Shown here: piece after piece, positions 36,581-45,760 of the stretch
How the letters are laid out: the number at the start of each line of letters is the position of its first letter
Numbering within the stretch: position 1 is the stretch's first letter
Assembly (NCBI RefSeq): GCF_012224145.1
Contig: NZ_CP041030.1
Span: forward strand, 1,488,001-1,552,000
Length of the DNA stretch: 64,000 nt
Origin: Francisella sp. LA112445
Lineage (GTDB): Bacteria > Pseudomonadota > Gammaproteobacteria > Francisellales > Francisellaceae
Reading direction: 5' to 3'
Made by a program: the position numbers and the translations under genes
Notes under the pieces: model-generated
Told to the model about the DNA's origin: nothing
Database searches by the model: none
The model's input: the letters and a program-made list of their open reading frames with translations, nothing else

Positions 36581-39500
36581 CTATACCCAAATTATTGGTC
36601 TGTAAATCCTATTTAAATCATCAATAGAGTATCCTTTTGCAGGAATAGTTGCTAGTACACTAAAGCCTTGAGAACTCCTAACTTCTTCATGCTCGAAGCC
36701 AAGATTTAAAGCGACTTTAGCTTCAACTATATTTTTTATCTTTTTAACATATTCATCCTTACTGAGATTACTATATGAGTATAAATTCTCATTATCTTTA
36801 GTAATATCAACAGATACATCATTAGATATAGGGTCATATGCTAAACCAATATTAAAGCCAGTTTTATCCGTGTTTGTAGAGTTTTCTTGCTTTAATATCC
36901 TAAAGCCTCTAAATTGTCTTTCTAGATTATGTTCATCAAGAGAAATAATGTTGTTATAAATACTCTGTAAAACAGCCTCAGTATTAGCAGCTCTATCAAT
37001 GCTTGTAAACTCGTTTACTTTGCCATCACTACTTCTTACAGGAGTACTTTTTATACCAAGCTTCATTTCATGGCCTTCCTTAAAAAATTCAGAAGAATAA
37101 CCAAAGGTTGACTCAAATACTATACCTGTTACTCCACTTTTTTCTACCGTATAACAAATATCTTTTAATAGATCTTTATTATTATTAACCAAAGTAAAGA
37201 AAGCACTAGTTGGAATACAAATTGAAGCACATAATCTTTGGACTTCAACAAAACTATCCATAAAATTTAACATGTTTACTAAAGCAGACAATAATTCGCA
37301 ATCTTCACTTACTTTTTGCCTAAAGAGTTTATAAGGCTCACATAACGATCTTAAGATTTGTTTAACCATATTTAGATGGCTTTCTGAGACATCATGAGAT
37401 CCAACTCTTCCGTTTCTACTTTTAGCCATTCTTCTTAGTAACAAATAAAAACCTCTTACTAATCTATCTAGAGATTTTATAATCTTACATAGCTTAACTA
37501 CAGTTTCTGAAGATGAATTATCCTCCTCTATTGAGAAGTTTATAATTAGGCCTGTAAAATATGCATACTCTTGAGAAAGTTCAAAATCAAATCCAGGTAA
37601 CCTCTCTTTTAACCATCCAGTAAAGCTAAAACTACTACTAGAAAAAGCTCTCTTAAAAGACGAACTACTTTTCCATTTAGCATCCTTATTTAATAAAACT
37701 AAGTTATCTAGCAATTTTTTCTGACATTCCATCATTGGAGATATAAAGGATTTTATGAAGTCAGCCTCATCATCTACCATCATAAACTCCATATATCTTT
37801 GGATTGCTAGTTTAACAAAATATTCCTCAAATGTTATTTTATACTTATTCTTTTTGGCCGAAAAACTCGATAACTCATCTAATGGAGATACACCGACTCT
37901 TGAAACTCTTGAATCCAATGAATACATTCTATTAAAACCAGCTAAACTAACTGTTGATCCTAAAGAAACAGAAGAAGCATTTTCATTTTCTGATATAACA
38001 TCACCTATCCTTTTATCACAAAGCACATTAATAGATGTATAGCTAATATTTGATTCTGGGCTTATTACAGTAACAGTATTTTCTAAATTTTCTATAAACT
38101 CTTTTGTTTTATTTGCATTTTCTTTCGTGCTTAGGAAATCCTTTGCTTCATCTCTCTTTGACTCATTAGTCATCATATTACAAAGATTAAATAATATAGG
38201 TAAGTCACTACTATCATCAAATTCAACTATATTTATTGTTGACATCTGATCTTTAAATTCTTCTTTCTTCAAGGTTTGAGAGTAATTAACTAAAGTATCT
38301 TGAACATAGAATGAATCAGGATCATTAAATATTTTAGCTTTATCAAAACTTGGATTATATTGTTGATAGCTAGTTGAAAGAACAGATTCTGCAGCTTTCT
38401 TTTTTATATCTATAGAAGCAATATCTTTAAATTTAGATTTAAGCTCATTCAGATCAGCCCCAGCACTACCCGATAAACCTGCTAAAGATGAGTTTTGTGA
38501 TAAAACATTAAGGATATCATTTGTATCAACATTTGTCAGACCACCCCCTTTAAGCTTATAGACCTCATTCAGAGAATCTATTATTGAATCAAAAGTGCTT
38601 CCTTTATCATATATACCAGACAATGTGTCTTGCATGCTGTTAAAAGCACTTGTTCCTCTTGACTTAGCAAAGTTAAAATCTTCCTGAGCAGCATTTGCTG
38701 CACTTTCCATTAACGAGCCTGCTTTATCTTTTGCATAATTACCAAAATCAACATAATCTTTTGTTAAATCTTTAGCCGCTGAAAGTCCCTGATTTTTCAA
38801 ATCCAGACTATCACCAGTAAATAATCTTTGTGCAGAATCTTCTAAAATTCCTGATTTATATGATATTGCTCCTTTTAACTCATGTCTTTTAGACATAGAA
38901 TGTCCCATGCCTGACTTTATATTATATGAACCTTCAGTCTGATTTAAATCTAACATTTTTGTAGTCATTGGTATACATATCCTCATAGTTCTTAACTTAG
39001 AGGCTGACTGCTTAGAATATAGACCAAATCTTGCCTTAATTTCCATATCACTGAATTCAGATAAATTTGGTATTTTAAACGGAGATTTAAAACTTTCACT
39101 AACATTTTTTTTGATAACAGAATCAACTTGATTCCTAAACTTATTTACTGATCCTTTAGCATCTGAAAAACCTATTAAATCATCAGCTAATATTTTTCCT
39201 TTTATTTCTCCTGAAAGAAGATCAAAACTTGCGGTATTAGTCGAAGTTTTAATCTGGATTAAAGGATTTTCATAGTCTTTAGAGCTAGTTCCAAGAACCA
39301 TTAAACCTTCACCATCTTTATCAGCACCCAAACTTTGTTTCTTATAATTATTTTTTGAGTATCCTGATAAAGCACTCCTACCAAAATATATTTGTTCTAT
39401 TTCTGGATACGTATACTCTCTTATTAAATCAAGTCCATCTCTAGTTTTAGGAACTAAATATCTATAAGAGCCTTCTGGTGTATTTAAGACAAAACCTAAA

Positions 39501-40312
39501 TCATTTAAAAGCTTATAATCTTCCTTAAACCTTGGGGTATAAACAAAGCTTTTTGCCTCTCTAGATCCTTTAGCTGTAACTACTTTAAGATTAATATTCC
39601 CTCTAAAGTTATCCAATAGTTCCAAAGACTTAGAATCTGTAAAGTTCAATTTATTTGTACTTGCACTAATATCAACATCATAGCTAAATAAAGATGAAGA
39701 TGCTTTTCCACTCATTCTCAAGTAAAGAGGAATGAATGATTTAACTTCTCGACTGCCACTAGCATAAACAGGAAGATTAGACCATAAATTTATACATGAG
39801 CTACCAGCAAAACTCTTCTCTCCAGCAGCTGCAAGACTAGCAGCTGCAGATGCATTTTTAGTATTAACAGATGCTGTTAATTTTGCATTAAACTTAAACT
39901 TTGGTAGTGAAGTTAACTGAGCTATATTACCCCCGCCCAACATCTGATTAACACTAGACTTTATGAAAAAATTATATACTTCAGTATCAGTAATACTACT
40001 CCAAAGTTTAACTCTATTAGGATCCTTATAAAAAGCAAAATCTCTATCTTTTATTCTTGTAAGAATACTTTTCTGCTTATGAGAATCTTTTAAAAACTTT
40101 TCAAAATATTTTTTTCTCTCCACTGCATAAGTATTAGCCATTACATCTATCATTTTGAGTTTTTGAGCTACAATTATCTCATCCTCAAAAAACATATGCC
40201 TTTCGATATCATTATAAAACCATGCTTTTATAAAATCGAAAAAGCCTCCATTTACTTTTTCTTTTTTCAGATCATCCGTATCATACAATAAATCATTTAT
40301 ATCTTCAGACAT
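36581..40312 (-). CDS. pdpD: FPI protein PdpD (secreted T6SS component/effector)
   Basis: This 1243-residue protein is first in the pdpD-iglABCD operon, with a strong AAGGGGAG ribosome binding site. PdpD is about 1195 residues in F. novicida, is absent or truncated in some F. tularensis lineages, and was reported as a secreted effector-like protein. Here it is intact. No signal peptide or transmembrane helix is obvious. A Ser/Ala-rich segment lies near residues 150-200, a region of short helical repeats near 500-640 (AKDLTKDYVDFGNYAKDKAG, AAQEDFNFAK), and the C-terminal third is lysine-rich and helical. I see no catalytic motif I can defend. Confidence 0.88.
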   Translation of the reverse strand: MSEDINDLLYDTDDLKKEKVNGGFFDFIKAWFYNDIERHMFFEDEIIVAQKLKMIDVMANTYAVERKKYFEKFLKDSHKQKSILTRIKDRDFAFYKDPNRVKLWSSITDTEVYNFFIKSSVNQMLGGGNIAQLTSLPKFKFNAKLTASVNTKNASAAASLAAAGEKSFAGSSCINLWSNLPVYASGSREVKSFIPLYLRMSGKASSSLFSYDVDISASTNKLNFTDSKSLELLDNFRGNINLKVVTAKGSREAKSFVYTPRFKEDYKLLNDLGFVLNTPEGSYRYLVPKTRDGLDLIREYTYPEIEQIYFGRSALSGYSKNNYKKQSLGADKDGEGLMVLGTSSKDYENPLIQIKTSTNTASFDLLSGEIKGKILADDLIGFSDAKGSVNKFRNQVDSVIKKNVSESFKSPFKIPNLSEFSDMEIKARFGLYSKQSASKLRTMRICIPMTTKMLDLNQTEGSYNIKSGMGHSMSKRHELKGAISYKSGILEDSAQRLFTGDSLDLKNQGLSAAKDLTKDYVDFGNYAKDKAGSLMESAANAAQEDFNFAKSRGTSAFNSMQDTLSGIYDKGSTFDSIIDSLNEVYKLKGGGLTNVDTNDILNVLSQNSSLAGLSGSAGADLNELKSKFKDIASIDIKKKAAESVLSTSYQQYNPSFDKAKIFNDPDSFYVQDTLVNYSQTLKKEEFKDQMSTINIVEFDDSSDLPILFNLCNMMTNESKRDEAKDFLSTKENANKTKEFIENLENTVTVISPESNISYTSINVLCDKRIGDVISENENASSVSLGSTVSLAGFNRMYSLDSRVSRVGVSPLDELSSFSAKKNKYKITFEEYFVKLAIQRYMEFMMVDDEADFIKSFISPMMECQKKLLDNLVLLNKDAKWKSSSSFKRAFSSSSFSFTGWLKERLPGFDFELSQEYAYFTGLIINFSIEEDNSSSETVVKLCKIIKSLDRLVRGFYLLLRRMAKSRNGRVGSHDVSESHLNMVKQILRSLCEPYKLFRQKVSEDCELLSALVNMLNFMDSFVEVQRLCASICIPTSAFFTLVNNNKDLLKDICYTVEKSGVTGIVFESTFGYSSEFFKEGHEMKLGIKSTPVRSSDGKVNEFTSIDRAANTEAVLQSIYNNIISLDEHNLERQFRGFRILKQENSTNTDKTGFNIGLAYDPISNDVSVDITKDNENLYSYSNLSKDEYVKKIKNIVEAKVALNLGFEHEEVRSSQGFSVLATIPAKGYSIDDLNRIYRPIIWV

Positions 40313-40356
40313 ACACTCTCCCCTTAAGCCTCTTAATTCTAAATTGATTCTGACAT

Positions 40357-40379
40357 AAACTTTTTTTTAAAAAAAGTTT
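40357..40379. promoter_or_regulatory. Perfect AT-rich inverted repeat between pdpD and anmK
   Basis: AAACTTTTTTT and AAAAAAAGTTT form an 11-bp perfect inverted repeat around a single central T. It lies 45 bp before the pdpD start and 28 bp after the anmK stop. As RNA it would form a weak hairpin with a U tract and could end anmK transcripts. As DNA the A/T tracts are suited to bending or to binding of nucleoid proteins or the RNA polymerase alpha subunit upstream of pdpD. I cannot decide between these. Confidence 0.4.
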
Positions 40380-40406
40380 TTTAGATAATAATTGAATAAA
40401 TATTTC

Positions 40407-41555
40407 TTACTTAAAATAATTTACTTGCCCAAGTATAACTTTATCATTTGCGCCTGTTGCCGCAGGTATATTATTATAGTTTTTATTAAGAGTTTCATTC
40501 CCTAACACAGCAAATGCTACAGCCTCTTTCGCATCACTATTCTCACCAACATCTTCAAATGTTAATACATCCACTTCCAATAATTCCGCTATAGTTTTTA
40601 TTAGAAACTTATTATAAGCTCCTCCTCCTGTAAAGATTATTTGATCTAAATCATGTTTATTCAGAACAAAATCTTTGTATGCTCTAGCAATACTTTCAGC
40701 GGTAAATATAGTTAGCGTATGTACTATATCTTCAGAAGTGTTTTCTTTATATTTATTAATAATAAAATCTGTATATTCAATCCCAAATAACTCTCTACCT
40801 GTAGATTTTGGAGGCTTCTGCTTTAAATATGGATTTTCTAGAAGCTCTTGCAACATACCTTTTATTAGTTTGCCCTCTTTAGCTATATTACCATCTTCAT
40901 CATAGCTTTTTGCAAATAAAACTTCTACTGCTCTATTTATCATCATATTCCCTGGACCAGTATCAAAGGCATAGACATCTTCAATATTCGCATTTTTAGG
41001 AATAATTGTTGTATTAGCAATTCCACCGATATTATGTAAAGCTCGTGATTTATCTTTATCTCTATATAAAATATAGTCTACATATGGAACTAATGGTGCA
41101 CCATCACCTCCTGCGGCAATATCTCCCGCACGAAAGTTTGATACCACAGTTGTTTGACACTCATAAGCAATTGTTGCAGCATCACCTAATTGTAATGAAG
41201 ACTTTATAAAACCACCTTCACATACTGCTTGATGATAAATCGTCTGACCATGGTTAGCTATAAATGCTATATCTTTTAAATTTAGCCCTACCTTCTTAAC
41301 TAATTTTTTTACCGCATTAGCATATTCTTGACCTAGCTTAAAATTAAGACTGCATAGAAGCTGAGCATTACTCTTTGATAAATCTAAAGATTGCTTAATA
41401 TCATTTAACAAACCATCCAAATATGGATATGTCTCAAAATTAACTAACTTGATATCTGTATCTAACCCACAACCTTTAATTTTACACAAAGCTACATCAA
41501 TACCATCTAATGATGTTCCTGACATAATTCCTATGCAATACTTATAATCACTCAT
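40407..41555 (-). CDS. anmK: Anhydro-N-acetylmuramic acid kinase
   Basis: This 382-residue cytoplasmic peptidoglycan-recycling enzyme converts 1,6-anhydro-MurNAc to MurNAc-6-phosphate using ATP. The N-terminal GIMSGTSLDGIDVALC phosphate-binding motif, IANHGQTIYHQ, GDGAPLVPYVDY, NIGGIAN, FDTGPGNMMI and IIFTGGGAYN are all present and in family order. The gene flanks the FPI, as it does in F. tularensis/F. novicida, where it is split in some strains; here it is full length. It lies 94 bp upstream of pdpD in the same orientation. An AT-rich inverted repeat separates them. Confidence 0.95.
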   Translation of the reverse strand: MSDYKYCIGIMSGTSLDGIDVALCKIKGCGLDTDIKLVNFETYPYLDGLLNDIKQSLDLSKSNAQLLCSLNFKLGQEYANAVKKLVKKVGLNLKDIAFIANHGQTIYHQAVCEGGFIKSSLQLGDAATIAYECQTTVVSNFRAGDIAAGGDGAPLVPYVDYILYRDKDKSRALHNIGGIANTTIIPKNANIEDVYAFDTGPGNMMINRAVEVLFAKSYDEDGNIAKEGKLIKGMLQELLENPYLKQKPPKSTGRELFGIEYTDFIINKYKENTSEDIVHTLTIFTAESIARAYKDFVLNKHDLDQIIFTGGGAYNKFLIKTIAELLEVDVLTFEDVGENSDAKEAVAFAVLGNETLNKNYNNIPAATGANDKVILGQVNYFK

Positions 41556-41690
41556 ATAAAACTTCCCATATTCAAAACACTCTTAGATAAATTACATCCT
41601 AAAAAAGCTTTAAACTCAATCCTTAAACTTGTTTAGATATATAAGTTTGTTTATTCTTAAATAACAAATAACTATTTTTATTATATAGTC

Positions 41691-42899
41691 ATGAGGTATT
41701 TCCAACTAAAGCTTTCTCTTTTTCTTATATTCTTTATTAGTGCTATTTTACTAAATAGTGTTGGTATAGTTATACTACAATCAGTTACTCACTATCATGT
41801 CACAGATGTTCAAGCAAGTATTCTTGAAGCATGTAAAGATCTAACTATAGCTATCGTATCTTTTATTATATGCTCCTTTATTCCAAGATACGGTTATAAA
41901 AGAGCAATGCTTACAGGGCTAGCAATAATCACTATAGGTTGTATTGCAATGGCAACCTTAAATAGTTTTTTAATTACTAAAATACTATTTATTCTAATCG
42001 GAGTATCCTTTGCGCTAATCAAAGTCTCAGTATATTCAACTGTAGGTTTAATAACTAATGATTCAAAAGCACATGCCAGTCTTATGAGTTTATTAGAAGG
42101 TGTCTTTCAGATAGGTGTAGTATTATGCTTTTTTATATTTAGTATATTTATACATTTTGGTAATTGGCTCGGTACATACTGGCTAATTGTTGGCTTATGC
42201 ATAATTGCTTTTTTATTACTTTTATTTACAAAACTTGATGAATCAGCTGTTCATATATCCCAAGACTCTAACTTCTTAGTAGATACTCTAAGTATGCTAA
42301 AGCTTATAAAGCTACCAATAGTTATGCTATTTATTGTTAGTGTCTTTTTCTATGTCTTTATTGAGCAAGGTGTTCAATCGTGGCTGCCAACATTTAATAC
42401 TAGAGTTCTTCACCTATCTGCATCAACAAGTGTCTTTATGGCAAGTGTATTCGCTTTAAGCATTGCAGCTGGTCGAATTACTTTTGGCTTTATTATGAAA
42501 AAAATTGACTGGAAAAAAGTTATTCTTTTAGGTCTAATTTGCTGTGCAATACTAATAGTATTTACACTACAATTATCTAAGTTAATTAACCCTAAAGAAA
42601 CAGATACTCTTATTGCTATAGTTATTTCATTGCTTTTCCCTATGATTGGTTTTTTTATGGCGCCAATATACCCAACGTTATGCTCTAGTATTCTTAGCAG
42701 TCAACCAGAAAAGCTTCAAAGTGCCATGGCTGGTTTGATAATTATATTTTCTGCTTTAGGTGGTACTATTGGCTCAAGAATAATTAGTGAAATATTTGCT
42801 CATTTTGGTGGCGTTACTGCATTTTACTGCGTATTGATACCTATAGCTCTTTTAGTATTATTAATCCCTCCATATGCAAAACTTCATAGGAATAAATAG
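41691..42899 (+). CDS. MFS transporter, probable sugar-type carrier next to trehalase
   Basis: This 402-residue integral membrane protein has about twelve hydrophobic helices in two halves. Each half carries an MFS-like loop (IPRYGYKRAMLTG between helices 2 and 3, AAGRITFGFIMKKIDWKKV in the second half). The beginning LNSVGIVILQSVTHYHVT and the overall pattern resemble the FHS/TsgA-like carriers. The trehalase gene starts 1 bp after its stop with the ribosome binding site inside its end, so the two are almost certainly co-translated. Import of trehalose or another glucoside is an attractive inference, not a demonstrated function. A pair of an MFS carrier and treA next to anmK is, as I remember it, also present in F. 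novicida. Confidence 0.82.
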   Translation: MRYFQLKLSLFLIFFISAILLNSVGIVILQSVTHYHVTDVQASILEACKDLTIAIVSFIICSFIPRYGYKRAMLTGLAIITIGCIAMATLNSFLITKILFILIGVSFALIKVSVYSTVGLITNDSKAHASLMSLLEGVFQIGVVLCFFIFSIFIHFGNWLGTYWLIVGLCIIAFLLLLFTKLDESAVHISQDSNFLVDTLSMLKLIKLPIVMLFIVSVFFYVFIEQGVQSWLPTFNTRVLHLSASTSVFMASVFALSIAAGRITFGFIMKKIDWKKVILLGLICCAILIVFTLQLSKLINPKETDTLIAIVISLLFPMIGFFMAPIYPTLCSSILSSQPEKLQSAMAGLIIIFSALGGTIGSRIISEIFAHFGGVTAFYCVLIPIALLVLLIPPYAKLHRNK

Positions 42900-42900
42900 C

Positions 42901-44358
42901 ATGTCAAATAAATCTCTAATCCAACTATCTGGCGAACTTTTTGAAGCAGTCCAGCTAAAACCTTGTTTTGATGATTCTAAATATTTTGTAGATATGACAC
43001 CTAAAAAATCTCCTGATGAAATATTGAAAGAATATGAGAACTTAAAAAACTCAAAAGATTTTGACCTTAAAGCATTTATTGAAGATAACTTTTATCCTCC
43101 TGTAGCAGAGAAAACTTTTAGTAGTGATCAAAAAATATCACTATCACAATATATCAAACAAATGTGGAGCTTTTTGCATCAAACTTCTGATCAGCAGAAT
43201 TCATTAAGCTCTCTTATCCCACTACCAAAACCTTATATAATCCCAGGAGGTAGGTTTAGAGAGGTTTATTATTGGGATTGTTACTTTACTTGTGAAGGCC
43301 TTCGTGAAGATGGTGAAATTCAAATGATCAAGGATATAGCTGATAATTTTGCATACCTTATAGATACTGTTGGATTTGTGCCAAATGCTAATCGAAAATA
43401 TTATTTAACTCGCTCTCAACCCCCATTATTCTATTTAATTGTAAATATCTTATATCAAGAGCTAGGTATTTCTGCTATTGAAAAATACTTAAAAACTTTG
43501 GAAAAAGAATATTCATTTTGGATGGACACCCAAAGAAATATAAATGGTTTAAATAGATATTGGGATGACTCTGCAACACCAAGACCAGAATCATATAGAG
43601 AAGATATTGAACATGCACAAAATATCGATGATGAACCAAAATTCTATCGTAATATTCGCGCTGCTTGTGAATCTGGCTGGGATTTTTCTAGTCGCTGGTT
43701 TGCTCAAGAGGATGATTTTAATACTATTCAAACAACAGATATTTTACCAGTTGATTTAAATAGCTATTTATATGGACTTGAGCAGTTACTTGGAGAATGG
43801 TTTTTAGAAACATCAGATCATGCTAAAGCTAATAAATATCTTAAATTAGCAGATAAAAGAAAAAAACTTATCCAAAATAGATTTTGGAATGATGATAAAG
43901 GATTCTTTTATGATTTAAATCATACTACTGACAAGCTTACAACTATATCAAGCTTAGCAGGGGTAACTCCATTATTTTTAAACATAGCAACAAAGGAACA
44001 AGCCAAACAAGCAGCTAATATGATAGAAAATCAATTTCTAACTGAGCATGGACTTATTACAACGGTTATACACACGTCACAACAATGGGACTCTCCAAAT
44101 GGTTGGGCTCCTTTGCACTTTGAAGCTGTTATCGGCTTAAAAAATTATGGCTTTAATAAGCTTGCCGAAACAATTGCTAAAAGGTTTGTAAACACTGTTA
44201 ATCAGAAGTTTAATGAAACTGGTAAGATTCGTGAAAAATATGATGTCATAAATCCAAAGACAAATGCAGGTGGTGGTGAGTATATTGTTCAAGATGGTTT
44301 TGGTTGGACAAATGGAGTAACTACAAGCTTTATCAAGATGTATGACATAAAGATATAA
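42901..44358 (+). CDS. treA: Cytoplasmic alpha,alpha-trehalase, GH37
   Basis: This 485-residue enzyme splits trehalose into two glucose molecules. Both trehalase signatures are present: PGGRFREVYYWDCYF (signature 1) and QWDSPNGWAP (signature 2). The catalytic acid region is ESGWDFSSRWF, and the C-terminal GGGEYIVQDGFGWTNGV carries the catalytic base Glu. There is no signal peptide, so it is cytoplasmic (TreF-like), matching a transporter partner. I placed the start at the ATG at 42901 (MSNKSLIQLSG), with AGGAA eight bases upstream. The upstream in-frame extension lies inside the carrier gene. Confidence 0.94.
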   Translation: MSNKSLIQLSGELFEAVQLKPCFDDSKYFVDMTPKKSPDEILKEYENLKNSKDFDLKAFIEDNFYPPVAEKTFSSDQKISLSQYIKQMWSFLHQTSDQQNSLSSLIPLPKPYIIPGGRFREVYYWDCYFTCEGLREDGEIQMIKDIADNFAYLIDTVGFVPNANRKYYLTRSQPPLFYLIVNILYQELGISAIEKYLKTLEKEYSFWMDTQRNINGLNRYWDDSATPRPESYREDIEHAQNIDDEPKFYRNIRAACESGWDFSSRWFAQEDDFNTIQTTDILPVDLNSYLYGLEQLLGEWFLETSDHAKANKYLKLADKRKKLIQNRFWNDDKGFFYDLNHTTDKLTTISSLAGVTPLFLNIATKEQAKQAANMIENQFLTEHGLITTVIHTSQQWDSPNGWAPLHFEAVIGLKNYGFNKLAETIAKRFVNTVNQKFNETGKIREKYDVINPKTNAGGGEYIVQDGFGWTNGVTTSFIKMYDIKI

Positions 44359-44489
44359 ATTAACTTATAAATAAGAATTAAAAGCTATTTGCTAAAAAAT
44401 CATCAAACTTATCAAAATAACTTTTATGAGCCAAGTAAAGTAAGCCTCCTACTCAGCTTGTTCAACTTGATTTTATAAAAATAGTAAGT

Positions 44490-44614
44490 CTGTTGATTTA
44501 ATGACTTTCAGTCGTTCCCGCGAAGGCGGGAATCTCTTAAATAGCTAGGAGATCTTCGTGTCACGCACGAGGATGACAATGATTTTTGTAGAATCCTCTT
44601 GATTAAATCAACAG
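44490..44614. repeat. 13-bp outer inverted repeat enclosing the hairpin element
   Basis: CTGTTGATTTAAT at 44490-44502 is the exact reverse complement of ATTAAATCAACAG at 44602-44614, giving a 125-bp segment with 13-bp perfect terminal inverted repeats. The shorter double-hairpin element lies inside. The arrangement looks like a MITE-like unit or a nested insertion. No flanking direct repeat is certain. Confidence 0.6.
44511..44577. repeat. Double-hairpin intergenic repeat, copy B
   Basis: The 67-bp element has ends GTCGT/ATGAC. Hairpin 1 has TTCCCGC (44515-44521) and GCGGGAA (44526-44532) around GAAG. Hairpin 2 has ATCTTCGTG (44552-44560) and CACGAGGAT (44566-44574, one G-T pair) around TCACG. 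It has the same plan as copy A at 8484-8562 but different, GC-rich stems. Stem 1 matches the CCCGC...GCGGG type common in dRS3/REP-like repeats of many proteobacteria. Confidence 0.75.
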
Positions 44615-44685
44615 TGTTATGAGTATAAGCTATATTTTATTATAAATTTGGAAAAAATATTTAAAGAAAAATTTAGAAAGAGATT

Positions 44686-45750
44686 TTATTTGATAATTGG
44701 ATCTAACTCACCAGCTTCATATCTTTGGAACATTGTTTCAAGTGATATAGGCTTAATTTTACTAGCCATACCAGCACTTCCAAATGCTTCATATCTAGCC
44801 TGACAAATCTCAGACATTGCTACTTTTGCTACAGCATTATATTTACGTGGGTCAAACTCCGCAGGGTTCTCAGCCATAAATCTTCTAACTGCACCTGTTG
44901 CAGCCATACGTAGATCTGTATCAATATTTACTTTACGCACACCGAACTTGATAGCTTCAACGATTTCTTCTACAGGTACACCATAAGTTTCACCCATAGC
45001 GCCACCATAGTTATTAATCACTTCTAACCAATCTTGAGGCACAGAAGATGAACCATGCATTACCAAATGAGTATCCGGAATTCTTGCATGAATTTCTTTT
45101 ACTCTCTTGATAGATAAAACATCACCTGTAGGCGGCTTAGTAAATTTATAAGCTCCATGTGAAGTACCTATTGCAATAGCTAAAGCATCTACTTTTGTCT
45201 TTTTAACAAAATCAGCTGCTTCTTCTGGATCTGTAAGCATTTGATCCATAGATAAAGTACCTTCTGCTCCAACACCATCTTCTTCACCTGCTTGCCCTGT
45301 TTCTAATGAGCCAAGACAGCCTAGTTCACCTTCAACAGATACACCACAAGCATGAGCCATATCTGAAACTGTTTTTGTAACATTTACATTATACTCATAA
45401 TCAGAAGGAGTTTTACCATCTGATTTTAACGAACCATCCATCATTACAGATGAGAAACCTAACTGAATAGATCTTTGACAAACTGATGGAGATGTACCAT
45501 GATCCTGATGCATACATACAGGAATATGTGGATACTCTTCTATTGCTGCTAAAACTAGATGCCTAATAAATGGTGCACCAGCATATTTTCTAGCACCTGC
45601 AGATCCTTGTAAAATAACAGGTGAATTTACTCTGTCTGCAGCTTCCATTACAGCTCTAACCTGCTCAAGGTTATTCACATTAAAAGCTGGCAGTCCATAA
45701 CCATGCTCTGCAGCATGATCTAGTAATTGTCTTAGTGAAACTAAAGCCAT
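44686..45750 (-). CDS. fbaA: Class II fructose-1,6-bisphosphate aldolase
   Basis: This 354-residue zinc-dependent aldolase of glycolysis and gluconeogenesis has the zinc and catalytic region HQDHG at residues 81-85 (Asp83 general acid, His84 metal ligand). [10 protein letters not shown], the long loop [19 protein letters not shown], and GTSHGAYKF with MHGSSSVP bind the second metal site and phosphate. The length and this loop are typical of the CbbA-like type B subfamily. It is the last gene of the tkt-gapA-pgk-pyk-fba operon and begins 10 bp after pyk. F. tularensis FbaA is essential and is reported to moonlight in regulating gene expression; that is literature knowledge, not visible here. 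Confidence 0.95.
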   Translation of the reverse strand: MALVSLRQLLDHAAEHGYGLPAFNVNNLEQVRAVMEAADRVNSPVILQGSAGARKYAGAPFIRHLVLAAIEEYPHIPVCMHQDHGTSPSVCQRSIQLGFSSVMMDGSLKSDGKTPSDYEYNVNVTKTVSDMAHACGVSVEGELGCLGSLETGQAGEEDGVGAEGTLSMDQMLTDPEEAADFVKKTKVDALAIAIGTSHGAYKFTKPPTGDVLSIKRVKEIHARIPDTHLVMHGSSSVPQDWLEVINNYGGAMGETYGVPVEEIVEAIKFGVRKVNIDTDLRMAATGAVRRFMAENPAEFDPRKYNAVAKVAMSEICQARYEAFGSAGMASKIKPISLETMFQRYEAGELDPIIK

Positions 45751-45760
45751 ATTTATCTCC

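Larger units (their letters stand above)
19591..40312. mobile_element. Francisella pathogenicity island (T6SS class ii), short form lacking pdpC and pdpE
   Basis: Fifteen genes form two convergent operons: pdpA, pdpB, iglE, vgrG, iglF, iglG, iglH, dotU, iglI and iglJ (plus strand) and pdpD, iglA, iglB, iglC and iglD (minus strand). The region is noticeably richer in A+T, and its proteins richer in Lys, Asn and Ile, than the flanking housekeeping genes. This holds especially for the plus-strand operon. No integrase, transposase, tRNA or rRNA borders it; upp lies to the left and anmK to the right. In F. tularensis and F. novicida the island has pdpC and pdpE between iglJ and iglD; here they are missing. 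The system delivers effectors that let the bacterium leave the phagosome. Confidence 0.9.
44359..44685. other. 327-bp intergenic region between treA and fbaA (convergent ends)
   Basis: Both flanking genes end here, so no promoter is needed. The region contains the double-hairpin repeat copy B (44511-44577) framed by a 13-bp outer inverted repeat (44490-44502 and 44602-44614). The hairpins could terminate transcripts from both sides. The remainder is AT-rich, without coding character. Confidence 0.6.
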
